A stretch of DNA of 64,000 bases from Clostridium sp. CAG:609 (GCA_000438075.1 FR903525.1:1-64000), one strand, 5' to 3'. Positions 42,804-52,445 are shown, counted from the first letter of the stretch. Translations and numbers: made by a program. The notes: a model not told the origin generated them from the sequence alone.

Positions 42804-43403
42804 ATGATTTATCCTGAATCATTAGAAAAACTTATTAACTATTATAAAAAATTACCTGGAATTGGCGAAAAAAATGCTGAAAGATTAGCACTTGCAACAT
42901 TAAATTTTAAAGAAGATGATATAGATAAATTTGCAAGTGCTATAGAAGATACTAAAAAGATACATAAATGTAGTATTTGTGGTCATTTGACAGAGTATGA
43001 TATATGTAATATATGTGCTGATGAATCTAGAAATAAAAATGAAATATGTGTTATTGAAGATTATAAAAGTGTTTTTTCTTTCGAAAAGGCAGGTAATTAT
43101 AATGGGGTATATCATGTTTTAAATGGTTTAATTAGTCCGGCGGATAATATTGGCCCAGATAATATAAATTTAGCAAGTTTAGTTAAAAGAGTTGAATCAC
43201 TAGAAAATCCTGAGTTGATACTAGCGTTAAAATCCACAGTTGAAGGTGAAACAACAACATTATATATTAAAAAAATATTTGAAAAAAAGAATGTATTAAT
43301 ATCAAGGCTTTCTTATGGAATACCAATGGGTGCTGAAATAGATTATTTAGATATAATGACGTTAGATAGAGCCCTTGAAGATAGAAAAAAAATAAGTGAT
43401 TAA
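42804..43403 (+). CDS. recR: recombination protein RecR
   Basis: A 199-residue ring-forming protein of the RecFOR pathway. The helix-hairpin-helix reads YYKKLPGIGEKNAERLAL. The zinc finger has CSICGHLTEYDICNIC. The Toprim domain has ICVIEDYKSVFSFEKAG and VYHVLNGLISPADNIGPDN. ATG at 42804 follows the ybaB stop by one base. A longer frame beginning at 42789 is an overlap artefact. RecF is also encoded in this window. Confidence 0.96.
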   Translation: MIYPESLEKLINYYKKLPGIGEKNAERLALATLNFKEDDIDKFASAIEDTKKIHKCSICGHLTEYDICNICADESRNKNEICVIEDYKSVFSFEKAGNYNGVYHVLNGLISPADNIGPDNINLASLVKRVESLENPELILALKSTVEGETTTLYIKKIFEKKNVLISRLSYGIPMGAEIDYLDIMTLDRALEDRKKISD

Positions 43404-43439
43404 TTATTAAATTTAACATATAATTTAATGGTGATTAGT

Positions 43440-43622
43440 ATGAAAAAAATATTTTTAATAATTAAGAGAATTGTACTAGCTATAAGCTTTATTTATGCTT
43501 TTGATTTGTTAGTTACTGGTTTAAAAATATTTATTCCCATTAATATAGTTACAGTAAGTGTTGTTGCAAGTTTAGGTATGAGTGGAATGCTTGCTTTAAT
43601 TGCAATATATTACATACTTTAG
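43440..43622 (+). CDS. bofA: BofA-like pro-sigma-K processing inhibitor
   Basis: A 60-residue membrane protein with two hydrophobic segments. The C-terminal half, IFIPINIVTVSVVASLGMSGMLAL, follows the Bacillus BofA pattern of IPINLVT followed by a GIPG-like turn. In Bacillus BofA inhibits the intramembrane protease SpoIVFB, delaying sigma-K activation. Its place after recR is the Bacillus one (yaaL is missing). Start ATG at 43440 has GGTGAT; the upstream frame adds four residues only. The short N-terminus lacks one helix seen in larger BofA. Confidence 0.8.
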   Translation: MKKIFLIIKRIVLAISFIYAFDLLVTGLKIFIPINIVTVSVVASLGMSGMLALIAIYYIL

Positions 43623-43631
43623 GAGGTTTAA

Positions 43632-44501
43632 GTGGAAGCAAAAGAATTAGAAAAGTTAGTAAAATATTATCATGAGAATAAGATATCTCATGCTTATTTA
43701 ATTGAAACAAATAATATAGATAAATGCTTCTTAGATTTAAAATGTGTTGTTAAGCAAATTTTTTGTAGTGGAACTTATAAAGAAAATTGTAATGAATGTA
43801 ATATATGTAGTTTAGTTGACCAAGAATTTCTTCCATCATTTGTAGTAATTGAACCAGATGGAGCAACAATAAAAAAGGAACAGGTACTAGAACTTAAAAA
43901 GAATTTTAGTACGATGCCAATTTACACAAAAGATAATATATATATAATTAAGCATGCTGAGAAGTTAAATGGTGCTTCTGCGAATACAATGTTGAAGTTT
44001 TTGGAAGAACCAGAGCCTCATATACTAGGTTTTTTCATTACTGATAATATAAATAATGTAATATCTACGGTAAGAAGTAGATGTGAAGCATTAAAGGTTT
44101 ATTATGATGTACATGAATTAGATATTAATTCACTATTAAGTGGTGTTTATAATGATAAATTAAATGTAGTAATAGATTATTTAGTTAAATTAGAGGTAGA
44201 AAAAAATTATTTAATAATGTATAATAAAGATGTAATTTTAAATAGTTTTAAAGAAAGGGAAGATATTAAGATTTGTTTTAAAATTATGCTTATTATTTAT
44301 GAAGAATTATTAAAGAAAATAATGGAGTTAGAAAATAATTTTAATTTTGATAAATTAAGTAAGTTGGAAAGTCTTAGTTATAAGGGAGTAACAAGAAGAA
44401 TTAATTTGATAATTAAGTTTATAGATGATATAAGTTGTAATGCAAATATAGATTTATTGTTAGATAAGTTTGTTATAGAATTGGGTGATAGTATTGAATA
44501 A
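43632..44501 (+). CDS. holB: DNA polymerase III delta-prime subunit
   Basis: Clamp-loader subunit of 289 residues related to DnaX. The N-terminal RecA-like domain starts KISHAYLIETNN with a degenerate P-loop, as usual for delta-prime. A zinc module reads CSGTYKENCNECNIC. The sensor region has NTMLKFLEEPEPHILGFFIT and TVRSRCE. The GTG start at 43632 has AGGAGG at 5 nt. Thymidylate kinase and yaaQ, which precede holB in Bacillus, are absent here. Its stop overlaps the ricT start. Confidence 0.92.
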   Translation: MEAKELEKLVKYYHENKISHAYLIETNNIDKCFLDLKCVVKQIFCSGTYKENCNECNICSLVDQEFLPSFVVIEPDGATIKKEQVLELKKNFSTMPIYTKDNIYIIKHAEKLNGASANTMLKFLEEPEPHILGFFITDNINNVISTVRSRCEALKVYYDVHELDINSLLSGVYNDKLNVVIDYLVKLEVEKNYLIMYNKDVILNSFKEREDIKICFKIMLIIYEELLKKIMELENNFNFDKLSKLESLSYKGVTRRINLIIKFIDDISCNANIDLLLDKFVIELGDSIE

Positions 44502-45267
44502 TGTATATGGTGTTATATTTAATGAATTAGAAAAAAAGTTTTATTATGTATTTAATGGAAAACTTAGTGTTGGTGATTATGTAATTGTTAATACTGATAG
44601 AGGAGAACAATTAGTTAAAGTTGTGGATATAATTACTAAAGATGATATAAGTGAATATGAAAGTATTGAAAGAATTGCAAATGAAAGTGAATATAATGCA
44701 TATTTAGAAAATTTAAAAGATAGTCAGAAAGCTTTGAAAAAGTGTAAAGAATTTGCTAAAGAATTAGAACTTGATATGAATGTAGTTAGTTCACAATTTA
44801 ATTTAGATAGAAGTCAATTGTTATTTAATTTTACCGCGGATGGAAGAGTTGATTTTAGAGAACTTGCTAAGAGACTTGCTGCAATATATCATACTAGAAT
44901 AGAACTTCGTCAGATTGGGGCTCGTGATAAAGCTAAAGAAATTGGTGGTATTGGTGTTTGTGGCGGAGAATTGTGTTGTTTAAGATTCTTAAAAAAGATT
45001 GATACAATAAGTATGAATATGGCTAAAAATCAAAATTTAGCATTAAATCCAAGTAAAATAAATGGTGCTTGTGGAAGATTATTATGTTGTTTAGCATATG
45101 AAGATAGTACATACTTAGAACAAGCTAAGAAATTACCTAAAGTTGGTGATAAAATTATGACTTTAGATGGTGAGGCTCAAGTTGTAAGTGTTGATATAAT
45201 TAATTCAAAAGGTAAAATACTATTAAATGGAGAAAAAGTAGATTATGAATTTACTTGTAAAGAATGA
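44494..45267 (+). CDS. ricT: PSP1-domain protein RicT (YaaT)
   Basis: A 257-residue protein with the C-terminal PSP1 domain. Signature segments: FTADGRVDFRELAKRLAAIY, TRIELRQIGARDKAKEIGGI and GVCGGELCCLRFLKKID, then NGACGRLLCCLAYED. The conserved cysteines (CG-x4-CC, CG-x3-CC) fit iron-sulfur-binding members. In Bacillus RicT with RicA and RicF controls RNase Y-dependent processing, competence and sporulation. The start is TTG at 44494 with GGTGAT at 4 nt. RicA and RicF are not in the window. Confidence 0.9.
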   Translation: MNNVYGVIFNELEKKFYYVFNGKLSVGDYVIVNTDRGEQLVKVVDIITKDDISEYESIERIANESEYNAYLENLKDSQKALKKCKEFAKELELDMNVVSSQFNLDRSQLLFNFTADGRVDFRELAKRLAAIYHTRIELRQIGARDKAKEIGGIGVCGGELCCLRFLKKIDTISMNMAKNQNLALNPSKINGACGRLLCCLAYEDSTYLEQAKKLPKVGDKIMTLDGEAQVVSVDIINSKGKILLNGEKVDYEFTCKE

Positions 45268-45961
45268 TTTATTTGATTATAAAAATAGATATATAATGCA
45301 GTTTGAAAATGCATTTAAGTTTTCATTAGATTCACTACTTTTAGCTGAGTTTGTAAGTGTAAAAAAAACAGATAAAAATATACTTGATATGTGTACTGGT
45401 AATGCTCCGGTGCCTTTGATATTAAGTTTAAAAACTAACTCTTTTATAACAGGTTTTGAAATACAAAAAGATATTGCATATTTAGCAAGTGAATCTGTTA
45501 AAATAAATAATATAGAAAATATTAAAATAATAAATGATGATATTAAGAATATTGATAAGTATTTTAATAAAAATTATTTTGATATAATAACATGTAATCC
45601 ACCATATTTTAATACACTAGATAATGGTTATAAAAATAAAAATGATTATTTAACTATTGCTAGACATGAAGTTATGATTAATTTAGAAGATATATTTAAA
45701 ATAGCATATAATTATTTGAAAAATAATGGGGTATTTTATTTAGTGCATAGATCTAATAGATTAGATGATATAATGTTTTATGCAAAACATTATAGATTAA
45801 ATGTTAAAATGTTACAGTTTATAAGTACTAAAAGTGATGGTGAATTAAATACAATACTTGTTAAATGTGTTAAAAATAGTAAGAGTGGAGTAAGGGTGTT
45901 AAAACCAATATGTGTTGATAACTTAGATACTTATCAACATTTATTTGAAGGGAAGTGTTAG
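45245..45961 (+). CDS. tRNA1(Val) adenine-37 N6-methyltransferase family protein
   Basis: A 238-residue Rossmann methyltransferase. FSLDSLLLAEFV at the N-terminus, motif I ILDMCTGNAPVPLIL and the N6-adenine motif TCNPPYF match TrmN6 (YabB in Bacillus). The ARHE segment that follows is also typical. It overlaps ricT by 23 bp; the order ricT-(yabA)-trmN6 is Bacillus-like, without yabA. GGAG lies at a long distance before ATG 45245. Target tRNA is inferred from the family. Confidence 0.85.
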   Translation: MNLLVKNDLFDYKNRYIMQFENAFKFSLDSLLLAEFVSVKKTDKNILDMCTGNAPVPLILSLKTNSFITGFEIQKDIAYLASESVKINNIENIKIINDDIKNIDKYFNKNYFDIITCNPPYFNTLDNGYKNKNDYLTIARHEVMINLEDIFKIAYNYLKNNGVFYLVHRSNRLDDIMFYAKHYRLNVKMLQFISTKSDGELNTILVKCVKNSKSGVRVLKPICVDNLDTYQHLFEGKC

Positions 45962-45962
45962 A

Positions 45963-46523
45963 ATGAAACTAGTTGTAGGATTAGGTAATCCAGGTAAAGA
46001 ATATGATAAAACTAGACATAATATAGGTTTTATGGTTATTGATAATTATTTAGGTAGTGTTAATTGGTCAACTAAGTTTAATGGAATGTATAATGAGAAA
46101 ATCATTAATGGAGAAAAAGTTATATTTGTAAAACCTCAGACTTATATGAATAATTCCGGTTTATGTGTTGGTGAATTTGTTAGATATTATAATATAGATT
46201 ATAAAAATATATTAATCATTCAAGATGATTTAGATGAGAGTGTTGGAAAATATAAATTAAAGTTACATTCATCAAGTGGTGGTCATAATGGTATTAAGTC
46301 AATTATTTCATCACTTAATTCTCAAGATTTTCCAAGATTAAAAATAGGTATTGGAAGTGTTAAAAAAGATGAAGTAGTAAATTATGTCTTAGGTAAATTT
46401 AGTAAGAATGAGCTTAGTATAATCGAAGATGAATATAATAATTTTAATGATATAATTGATTCATTTATTAACCAAGGTATTGATAAAACAATGAATTGTT
46501 ATAATAGTAAAAGGAATGAATAA
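45963..46523 (+). CDS. pth: peptidyl-tRNA hydrolase
   Basis: Releases tRNA from stalled or dropped-off peptidyl-tRNA; cytosolic, 186 residues. VVGLGNPGKEYDKTRHNIGF gives the catalytic histidine and the substrate-binding asparagine. FVKPQTYMNNSG, IQDDLDESVGKYKL and GGHNGIKSI are all in place. ATG at 45963 begins one base after the trmN6 stop. mfd starts within its stop codon. Equivalent to Bacillus spoVC. Confidence 0.96.
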   Translation: MKLVVGLGNPGKEYDKTRHNIGFMVIDNYLGSVNWSTKFNGMYNEKIINGEKVIFVKPQTYMNNSGLCVGEFVRYYNIDYKNILIIQDDLDESVGKYKLKLHSSSGGHNGIKSIISSLNSQDFPRLKIGIGSVKKDEVVNYVLGKFSKNELSIIEDEYNNFNDIIDSFINQGIDKTMNCYNSKRNE

Positions 46524-49500
46524 TGAATTTTTTAAATGAGTATTTTAAATATGATATAGGAATTGAATTATCAGGTTTAACTAATCAGTTAAACGTTTTT
46601 TACGTTAATAAACTAAGGGAAGTTTATAATAGAAATATTATTGTATTAACTAGTTCATTATATGAAGCTAATAAAATATATAATAGTTTATCTAAGATTA
46701 ATGATAATGCTTTATTGTTTCCAATGGATGATTTTTTATCATCAATGATTGTTGCACAAAGTCCTGAGTTAAAATATAAAAGATTAGAAGTTATTGATAA
46801 ATTAAAGAGTAAAGATAAATTTATTATTGTTACTAATTTAATGGGTTATTTAAAGTATTTACCTAGTTTAAATACAAAGACTGATTATAAAATAAGCATA
46901 AGTGATAATATAAAAAGAGATGAATTAGTAACAATAATAAATGAACTTGGATATCATAGAGAATCCTTGGTTACCACAAGTGGGGAATATGCTGTACGTG
47001 GTTTTATTTTAGATATATATCCTTTAGATAATGAACATCCTTTAAGAATTGAATTTGATGGTAATATGATAGAATCTATTAAGTATTTTGATGAAAATAC
47101 ACAAATGTCTTTTGGAAATATAGAAAGTATAGATATAAAAGCAATTGATGAAATTAAATTAAATGGATATAATTCATTAGTAGATTATGCTGATAATCCA
47201 GTTGTAGTAATGGTTGATAAAGAACAAATAAAGGCATCATTTTCTAAGTTATATGATGATATAATTGATTATAAAACAAGTAATAATATTGATGGAGAAT
47301 TAATGTATTCTTTAGATGATTTTAATTTTGTAGATAAGATATATGTTAATTTATTTGAATCAACTGGATATAATTTAAATGCACATGAAATAATTAATTA
47401 TAAAGAAGATTTTGATAAACTAGTAAGTGATTATAATGAATGGATAAAAAAAGGAAAAGTTGTATATTTTTATTTAACTGATAAAAATGAAGAAAAAAAG
47501 ATAAAAAAATTAATACCAACATGTAATGTAGTAATACAAGATATCGATAATGGTTTTATGTTAGATAAATATATAGTTATAGCAGATTCTGATATTGAAG
47601 AAGTAAATAAAGTTAATACTAAGTATAAAAATAATTTTCATATTGGTAAAAAGATTAAAGATTATAATCAATTAGAAAAAGGAGATTATGTTGTACATGT
47701 TAATTATGGTATTGGTATTTATCAAGGTTTAACAACATTAAAAGTAAAGGGAGTTAATAAAGATTTTTTAACTATTAAGTATGATGGTAGTGATAAAGTA
47801 TATGTACCAGTTGAAAAGATTAGTTTAATATATAAATATACTGGTAAAGATGGAGTTAATGTTAAATTAAATAAATTAGGTAGTACTAATTGGGAAAAAA
47901 CTAAAAGATATATTAAAGATAAAGTTAAAGATATATCTAGAGAGTTAATACTTCTTTATAAAAAGAGATTAGAATTAAAAAAGGCACCATATAAGGATTA
48001 TCCTGAAGAAGATGTTTTTGGGAGTGAATTTAAATATACATTAACTAAAGATCAAGAAAAGAGTATATTAGAAATTAATAGTGATTTAAAAAGAAATATA
48101 CCAATGGATAGATTGTTGTGCGGAGATGTAGGTTTTGGTAAAACTGAAGTTGCAATGAGAGCAATGTTTAAAGCAGTACTTAATAATGAACAAGTTTTAT
48201 ATTTGTGTCCCACTACAATATTATCAAAACAACAATATAATGTTGCTAAAGAAAGATTTAAGAATTGGCCAATAGAAATAGCTTTATTAAATAGACATGT
48301 AACTCATAAAAAAACTATGCAAATATTGGAAGATTTAAAAAGTGGTAAAATAGATATTTTATTTGGTACTCATAGAATACTTAGTGATGATATAGTTTGT
48401 AAGAATTTAGGGATGCTTGTTGTAGATGAAGAGCAAAGATTTGGAGTTACCCACAAAGAAAAAATTAAGAGTATGAAAAGTGATATTAATGTTTTAACCC
48501 TTAGTGCAACACCAATACCTAGAACTTTGAAGATGGCTATGTCAGGTTTAAGAGATTTATCAGTTATTGATACACCACCAGTTAATAGATATCCAGTTCA
48601 AACTTACGTGGCAAGTGAAAATGACTTTTTAATTAAGGATGCTATTTATAAGGAATTAACAAGAAATGGTCAAGTATTTATTCTTTATAATAGAATTGAA
48701 ACTATTGAAAAGTTTATGAATCATATTCAACAGTTGGTACCTGATGCTAGAATTAATTTTGCCCATGGGCAAATGGATAAAGATACTTTAGATGATATAA
48801 TGGATGATTTTATTAACAATAAATTTGATATACTTGTATGTACAACAATTATTGAAAGTGGTATTGATATACCAAATGTTAATACTTTGATTATTCATGA
48901 TGCTGATAGATTTGGTTTAAGTCAGTTATATCAAATTAGAGGCAGAGTTGGAAGAAGTGATAAAATTGCTTATGCATATTTGTTATATGAGCAAAATAAA
49001 ATGTTAAATGATATTGCAATTAAAAGACTTAATACAATTAAAGAATTTACTGAACTAGGAAGTGGTTATAGAATTGCTATGAGAGATTTAAGTTTAAGAG
49101 GTGCTGGTGATATATTTGGTTCTTCACAAGCTGGATTTGTTGATAGCGTTGGTATTTCCCTTTATATGAAAATGGTTGAAGATGAAATAAAACGTCAACA
49201 AGGAGAATATGTTGAAGAAGAAGACACAAGTACTCAAGCTTTAATTAATGTTGATACTCATATAAGTGATTCATATGTATTAGATGAAGATGTTAAGATT
49301 GAAATACATCAAAAGATTAATGAAATTGATTCATATGAAAAATTACTTGAAATAAAGAATGAATTAGAAGATAGATTTGGTAAAGTAAGTGATGAAATGC
49401 TTGTTTATATGTATGAAGAATGGTTTGAAAAAATTGCACAAAAATATAATATAAAAGACGTATTACAAACTGATAGAAGTATAGAGATAACTTTACCAGA

Positions 49501-49672
49501 AGAGCTATCAAGTACTATAAAAGGAGATAAATTATTAATTGAATCTATGTCTTTATCTAGGGCATTTAATATAAAGTATATAAATAAAAAAATAAAAATA
49601 ATTTTATATACTAAAGATTTACCAAAACATTTTATATTTTATATAGTAACTTTACTTGAAAAGATACTTTAA
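46523..49672 (+). CDS. mfd: transcription-repair coupling factor
   Basis: Translocase that removes RNA polymerase stalled at DNA damage and recruits UvrA. The N-terminal UvrB-like region is about 350 residues. The CarD-like RNA polymerase-interacting domain follows (GDYVVHVNYGIGIYQGL, VYVPVEKISLIYKYTG). The helicase has CGDVGFGKTEVAMRAMFKAV, VDEEQRFGV, LSATPIPRTL and QIRGRVGRS. It ends with the TRCF C-terminal domain. At 1049 residues it is about 100 shorter than Bacillus Mfd, mainly in the N-terminal part, but all motor motifs are intact. It is coupled to pth. Confidence 0.96.
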   Translation: MNFLNEYFKYDIGIELSGLTNQLNVFYVNKLREVYNRNIIVLTSSLYEANKIYNSLSKINDNALLFPMDDFLSSMIVAQSPELKYKRLEVIDKLKSKDKFIIVTNLMGYLKYLPSLNTKTDYKISISDNIKRDELVTIINELGYHRESLVTTSGEYAVRGFILDIYPLDNEHPLRIEFDGNMIESIKYFDENTQMSFGNIESIDIKAIDEIKLNGYNSLVDYADNPVVVMVDKEQIKASFSKLYDDIIDYKTSNNIDGELMYSLDDFNFVDKIYVNLFESTGYNLNAHEIINYKEDFDKLVSDYNEWIKKGKVVYFYLTDKNEEKKIKKLIPTCNVVIQDIDNGFMLDKYIVIADSDIEEVNKVNTKYKNNFHIGKKIKDYNQLEKGDYVVHVNYGIGIYQGLTTLKVKGVNKDFLTIKYDGSDKVYVPVEKISLIYKYTGKDGVNVKLNKLGSTNWEKTKRYIKDKVKDISRELILLYKKRLELKKAPYKDYPEEDVFGSEFKYTLTKDQEKSILEINSDLKRNIPMDRLLCGDVGFGKTEVAMRAMFKAVLNNEQVLYLCPTTILSKQQYNVAKERFKNWPIEIALLNRHVTHKKTMQILEDLKSGKIDILFGTHRILSDDIVCKNLGMLVVDEEQRFGVTHKEKIKSMKSDINVLTLSATPIPRTLKMAMSGLRDLSVIDTPPVNRYPVQTYVASENDFLIKDAIYKELTRNGQVFILYNRIETIEKFMNHIQQLVPDARINFAHGQMDKDTLDDIMDDFINNKFDILVCTTIIESGIDIPNVNTLIIHDADRFGLSQLYQIRGRVGRSDKIAYAYLLYEQNKMLNDIAIKRLNTIKEFTELGSGYRIAMRDLSLRGAGDIFGSSQAGFVDSVGISLYMKMVEDEIKRQQGEYVEEEDTSTQALINVDTHISDSYVLDEDVKIEIHQKINEIDSYEKLLEIKNELEDRFGKVSDEMLVYMYEEWFEKIAQKYNIKDVLQTDRSIEITLPEELSSTIKGDKLLIESMSLSRAFNIKYINKKIKIILYTKDLPKHFIFYIVTLLEKIL

Positions 49673-49725
49673 TACATAAAAAAAATAATTTGTTCCACAA
49701 TAAGTAATGAAGTGGAGTGAATTTT

Positions 49726-50238
49726 TTGAAACAAACTGGTGTAACAAGAAAAATAGATGAACTAGGAAGAATAGTTATTCCAAAGGAAATTAGAAAGAAC
49801 TTAGGTATTAGGGATGGAGAATCATTAGAAATATTTACAAGTGATGATTCAATAATATTAAAAAAATATTATGAGGTAAGAAGGTATGAAGATTTAAGTA
49901 GTAAATTATGTGAACTTATTAAAAATATTTATAATGTTGATTTAGTAATTACAGATAGAGAAAAGATTATTACTTCTTCGAATAAGGATATTGTGGAAAA
50001 CTCTAAACTTAATAACAAATTTTTGGAATTTATTGATAATAGAGAAATGTTTATAACTAAGGAGTTATCAACAATAAATTTAGGTGTTGATATAAGTGGA
50101 TATTTTACCATTATACCTATTATTGCATCAAGTGACTCGTTGGGGCTTGTTATTATTATAAGTGATAAATTAAATGATTATAGTTCTTTGGGAAAATTAC
50201 TAGCAAAGATTATTTCTGATAAAATTGATATATTTTAA
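49726..50238 (+). CDS. spoVT: stage V sporulation transcription regulator SpoVT
   Basis: A 170-residue AbrB-type regulator. The swapped-hairpin DNA-binding domain is at residues 1-50 (GVTRKIDELGRIVIPKEIRK, LEIFTSDDSIILKKY). A C-terminal GAF-like domain spans residues 55-170 (LVITDREKIITSS, ... LGLVIIISDK). In Bacillus it acts in the forespore to tune sigma-G genes. The start is TTG at 49726; the GTG at 49717 overlaps the GGAG site. Position directly after mfd matches Bacillus. Confidence 0.92.
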   Translation: MKQTGVTRKIDELGRIVIPKEIRKNLGIRDGESLEIFTSDDSIILKKYYEVRRYEDLSSKLCELIKNIYNVDLVITDREKIITSSNKDIVENSKLNNKFLEFIDNREMFITKELSTINLGVDISGYFTIIPIIASSDSLGLVIIISDKLNDYSSLGKLLAKIISDKIDIF

Positions 50239-50380
50239 GAAATATTTAAGGAAAACTGATTTAGGTTTTAATGACTCTTAAATTTTCATACGAAGTGCAA
50301 CAAGTAGATATATATATATATGCACTTATTGATATGCTTAATGTTATTATACAACAATAAGTTAGGTTGTTGACAACGTG

Positions 50381-50415
50381 GTATGTTATAAAAGTAACAT
50401 ATCATTTTTTATTGT
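50381..50415 (+). terminator. terminator hairpin after spoVT
   Basis: The arms GGTATGTTA and TAACATATC pair around a 6-nt loop, followed by six T's. Just upstream GGTTGTTGACAACGTGG resembles the left end of the 190-bp repeats at 27037 and 29142, so it may be a worn copy. Confidence 0.7.
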
Positions 50416-50508
50416 AAAAAATTTTGTAAATAGACTTAAATTTGTCGTCTTTTAATGACTTTAAATTTTATTTATGATAAGATTATTATTGTAGAGGTTG
50501 TGGTTTAT

Positions 50509-51078
50509 GTGAATAATTATTGTACAAATTGTGGAAAAAAATTAATGAAAAGTGATTTAATATGTAATAATTGCAATACTCCAATAATTGAACTGCCTTA
50601 TAATTATAAATTTGTAGATTCTAGAAAAAGAAAATTTATACGTGTAATGTTAATTATAATTGGTATTATTATATTATGTTTAATTGGTGTTTTTATAGCT
50701 AATAACATTACCAATAAACTTACTATTAAAAGGTTACAAAATAATTATATAGAACCATATTTAGAAGAAAATTATACTAGTGAAAAATATTCAATTACGT
50801 ATGATTCAGTTGGTAAATGCATAATTTCTGGTAATTGTATTTTTGACCCTGTTATGGGATGTGATGGTGGCACTTGTCAACCATATAAATATCTAGATGA
50901 AAATGAATGTAAGTCATATTATTATTCAGTTATAATTGAAAATAAAGAACTTACATTAACTGTTGTTAATCAAAATAATAACTTTTATGTTGTAGAAGGT
51001 AAGAATATTTATGGTGAAGATAAAGATAATGAAGGTAATGAAAATAGTGTAAAGGGTGGTCAAAAAAATGTTGAATAA
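50509..51078 (+). CDS. zinc-ribbon membrane protein
   Basis: A 189-residue protein. The N-terminal zinc ribbon reads CTNCGKKLMKSDLICNNCN. One transmembrane helix (VMLIIIGIIILCLIGVFIA) follows. The extracytoplasmic part is about 110 residues, with a cysteine-rich middle (GKCIISGNCIFDPVMGCDGG) that may form disulfides. GTG at 50509 is preferred because the ribbon starts at once; the longer frame has no ribosome-binding site. It overlaps the next zinc-ribbon gene, so they are coupled. Function unknown. Confidence 0.65.
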   Translation: MNNYCTNCGKKLMKSDLICNNCNTPIIELPYNYKFVDSRKRKFIRVMLIIIGIIILCLIGVFIANNITNKLTIKRLQNNYIEPYLEENYTSEKYSITYDSVGKCIISGNCIFDPVMGCDGGTCQPYKYLDENECKSYYYSVIIENKELTLTVVNQNNNFYVVEGKNIYGEDKDNEGNENSVKGGQKNVE

Positions 51079-51481
51079 TTATTGTAGAAATTGCGGAAAA
51101 AAATTAGATCTTAATGAAAAATATTGTACAAATTGTGGTGCTGAAGTTTTTGAAAAAAGAATAAATATTGAAGAAAAGAAGAATGAATTAGATTCTTATA
51201 AAAGAAAAGAAAAAATATACATATTGTCTGTAATAATTTTGTTTTCGTTGTATTTTTTATCAGTTCATTTTAATTTATCTGAAAAATATGAATTTATATC
51301 TTTCATAAATTCATTGTTGATTATTAGTAGTTTTATAATAATTATTTATGCTAGAATAACTATGTGTGATAGTAAAAAAATTAGAATAATGTTCAATCTA
51401 TTTTTAGCATATTTGATATACATTATGGTATTATTGCTTATTCTGATAATAGGTTTAAATTCACTTATTAGGAGATGTTAA
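51068..51481 (+). CDS. zinc-ribbon protein with several transmembrane helices
   Basis: A 137-residue protein with an N-terminal zinc ribbon (CRNCGKKLDLNEKYCTNCGA) and three or more hydrophobic helices (YILSVIILFSLYFLSVHF, SLLIISSFIIIIYARITM, YLIYIMVLLLILIIGL). ATG at 51068 has GGGTGG upstream. It overlaps the preceding zinc-ribbon gene by 11 bp and is followed at 5 bp by the Lgt-family gene. The three probably form an operon. Function unknown. Confidence 0.65.
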   Translation: MLNNYCRNCGKKLDLNEKYCTNCGAEVFEKRINIEEKKNELDSYKRKEKIYILSVIILFSLYFLSVHFNLSEKYEFISFINSLLIISSFIIIIYARITMCDSKKIRIMFNLFLAYLIYIMVLLLILIIGLNSLIRRC

Positions 51482-51485
51482 TAAT

Positions 51486-52208
51486 ATGTTTCAAACTAAT
51501 TTTTCATTTTATGGATTATTTATTATTTTAGCAATTATATGTGGATTAGTAATTGTTTATATGAATTTAAAATTTTTAAAATTTAAAAAAGAAGAAACTA
51601 TTGGCATTTTGCTTTATATTGCTTTGGGATGTATTTTTGGAGCAAAATACTATACATATTTTGTTAATTATCAAAAATACAATGGTTTTTTTAACTTTAT
51701 TAGAGTGGGCTTATCATCTTATGGTGCTGTAATTGGAATATTATTTATGCTTTTACTCTTTTCAAAACAATATAGAAAAAATTTTAAAGACTTACTTTGT
51801 ATTTTATTACCAGCAATTCCATTTATGTATGCTGTTGGGAAAATAGGGTGCTTTTTTGCTGGGTGTTGTTATGGTATAGAATACAATGGCTTTTTAAATA
51901 TTACATATAATTATTCTGCAATTGCACCAAAAGGTATGAGCTTATTTCCAATTCAATTATTAGAATCAATCGTTTTTTTGATAATATTTTTGTATACTTT
52001 TATTAAATTTCATAAAGTTGATATTGATAAAAATATATTTATTGGTCAAACTTTTATAATTTGCGGTGTTGTAAAATTTTTTCTAGATTATTTGCGAAGT
52101 GGTCATGTTGTTTTTTTTCTTTCAACTAATCAAATTTTTAGTATTACTTTTATACTTGCTGGGTTAATCTTAGTCATTAAATCAAAAATGTTTTGTTATA
52201 ATTTATGA
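51486..52208 (+). CDS. prolipoprotein diacylglyceryl transferase (Lgt) family protein
   Basis: A 240-residue polytopic membrane protein of about seven helices. GLSSYGAVIGILF and VGKIGCFFAGCCYG correspond to the Lgt motifs around the conserved HGG and RxGNF regions. The histidine of canonical Lgt is replaced by S-S-Y and the arginine by K, so it is a divergent paralogue; this subfamily is annotated only as Lgt-like. If active it would attach diacylglycerol to lipobox cysteines. A true lgt is probably elsewhere. It ends the zinc-ribbon operon. Confidence 0.75.
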   Translation: MFQTNFSFYGLFIILAIICGLVIVYMNLKFLKFKKEETIGILLYIALGCIFGAKYYTYFVNYQKYNGFFNFIRVGLSSYGAVIGILFMLLLFSKQYRKNFKDLLCILLPAIPFMYAVGKIGCFFAGCCYGIEYNGFLNITYNYSAIAPKGMSLFPIQLLESIVFLIIFLYTFIKFHKVDIDKNIFIGQTFIICGVVKFFLDYLRSGHVVFFLSTNQIFSITFILAGLILVIKSKMFCYNL

Positions 52209-52219
52209 TATATTTTAAC

Positions 52220-52248
52220 TTGAATTAAACTAAGATTTGTGATAAACT
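52220..52248 (+). promoter_or_regulatory. promoter of the T-box operon
   Basis: TTGAAT and TAAACT are separated by 17 bp. The predicted start is about 52255, at the base of the T-box leader. Confidence 0.55.
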
Positions 52249-52254
52249 AATTTT

Positions 52255-52445
52255 AATTAACGAAGAAGGAAAGAGTAGATATCATTCGTTTTATAGAGAT
52301 TTCTTGGTTGGTGGAAAAGAAAAGATGAAGATATTCGAACATGGCTCTGGAGTTAAAAACGGGTAATTACGTTATAAATTTAAGCTGCATGATAAATCAT
52401 GAATTAAGGTGGTACCGCGGGTTTTTCTCGTCCTTTGTTTGTGAT
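52255..52445 (+). promoter_or_regulatory. T-box leader, Met specifier
   Basis: The 14-base T-box AAGGTGGTACCGCG is perfect at 52407-52420. The stem I region contains AGTAGA and GATGAAGAT motifs, and the specifier stretch reads GAACATGGCTCT, with ATG at 52341-52343, so it should sense uncharged tRNA-Met. The following GCGGG ... CTCGTCC hairpin is weak as a terminator. Downstream are a dUTPase-like gene, metG and tatD, so starvation for methionine would raise all three. Confidence 0.85.
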
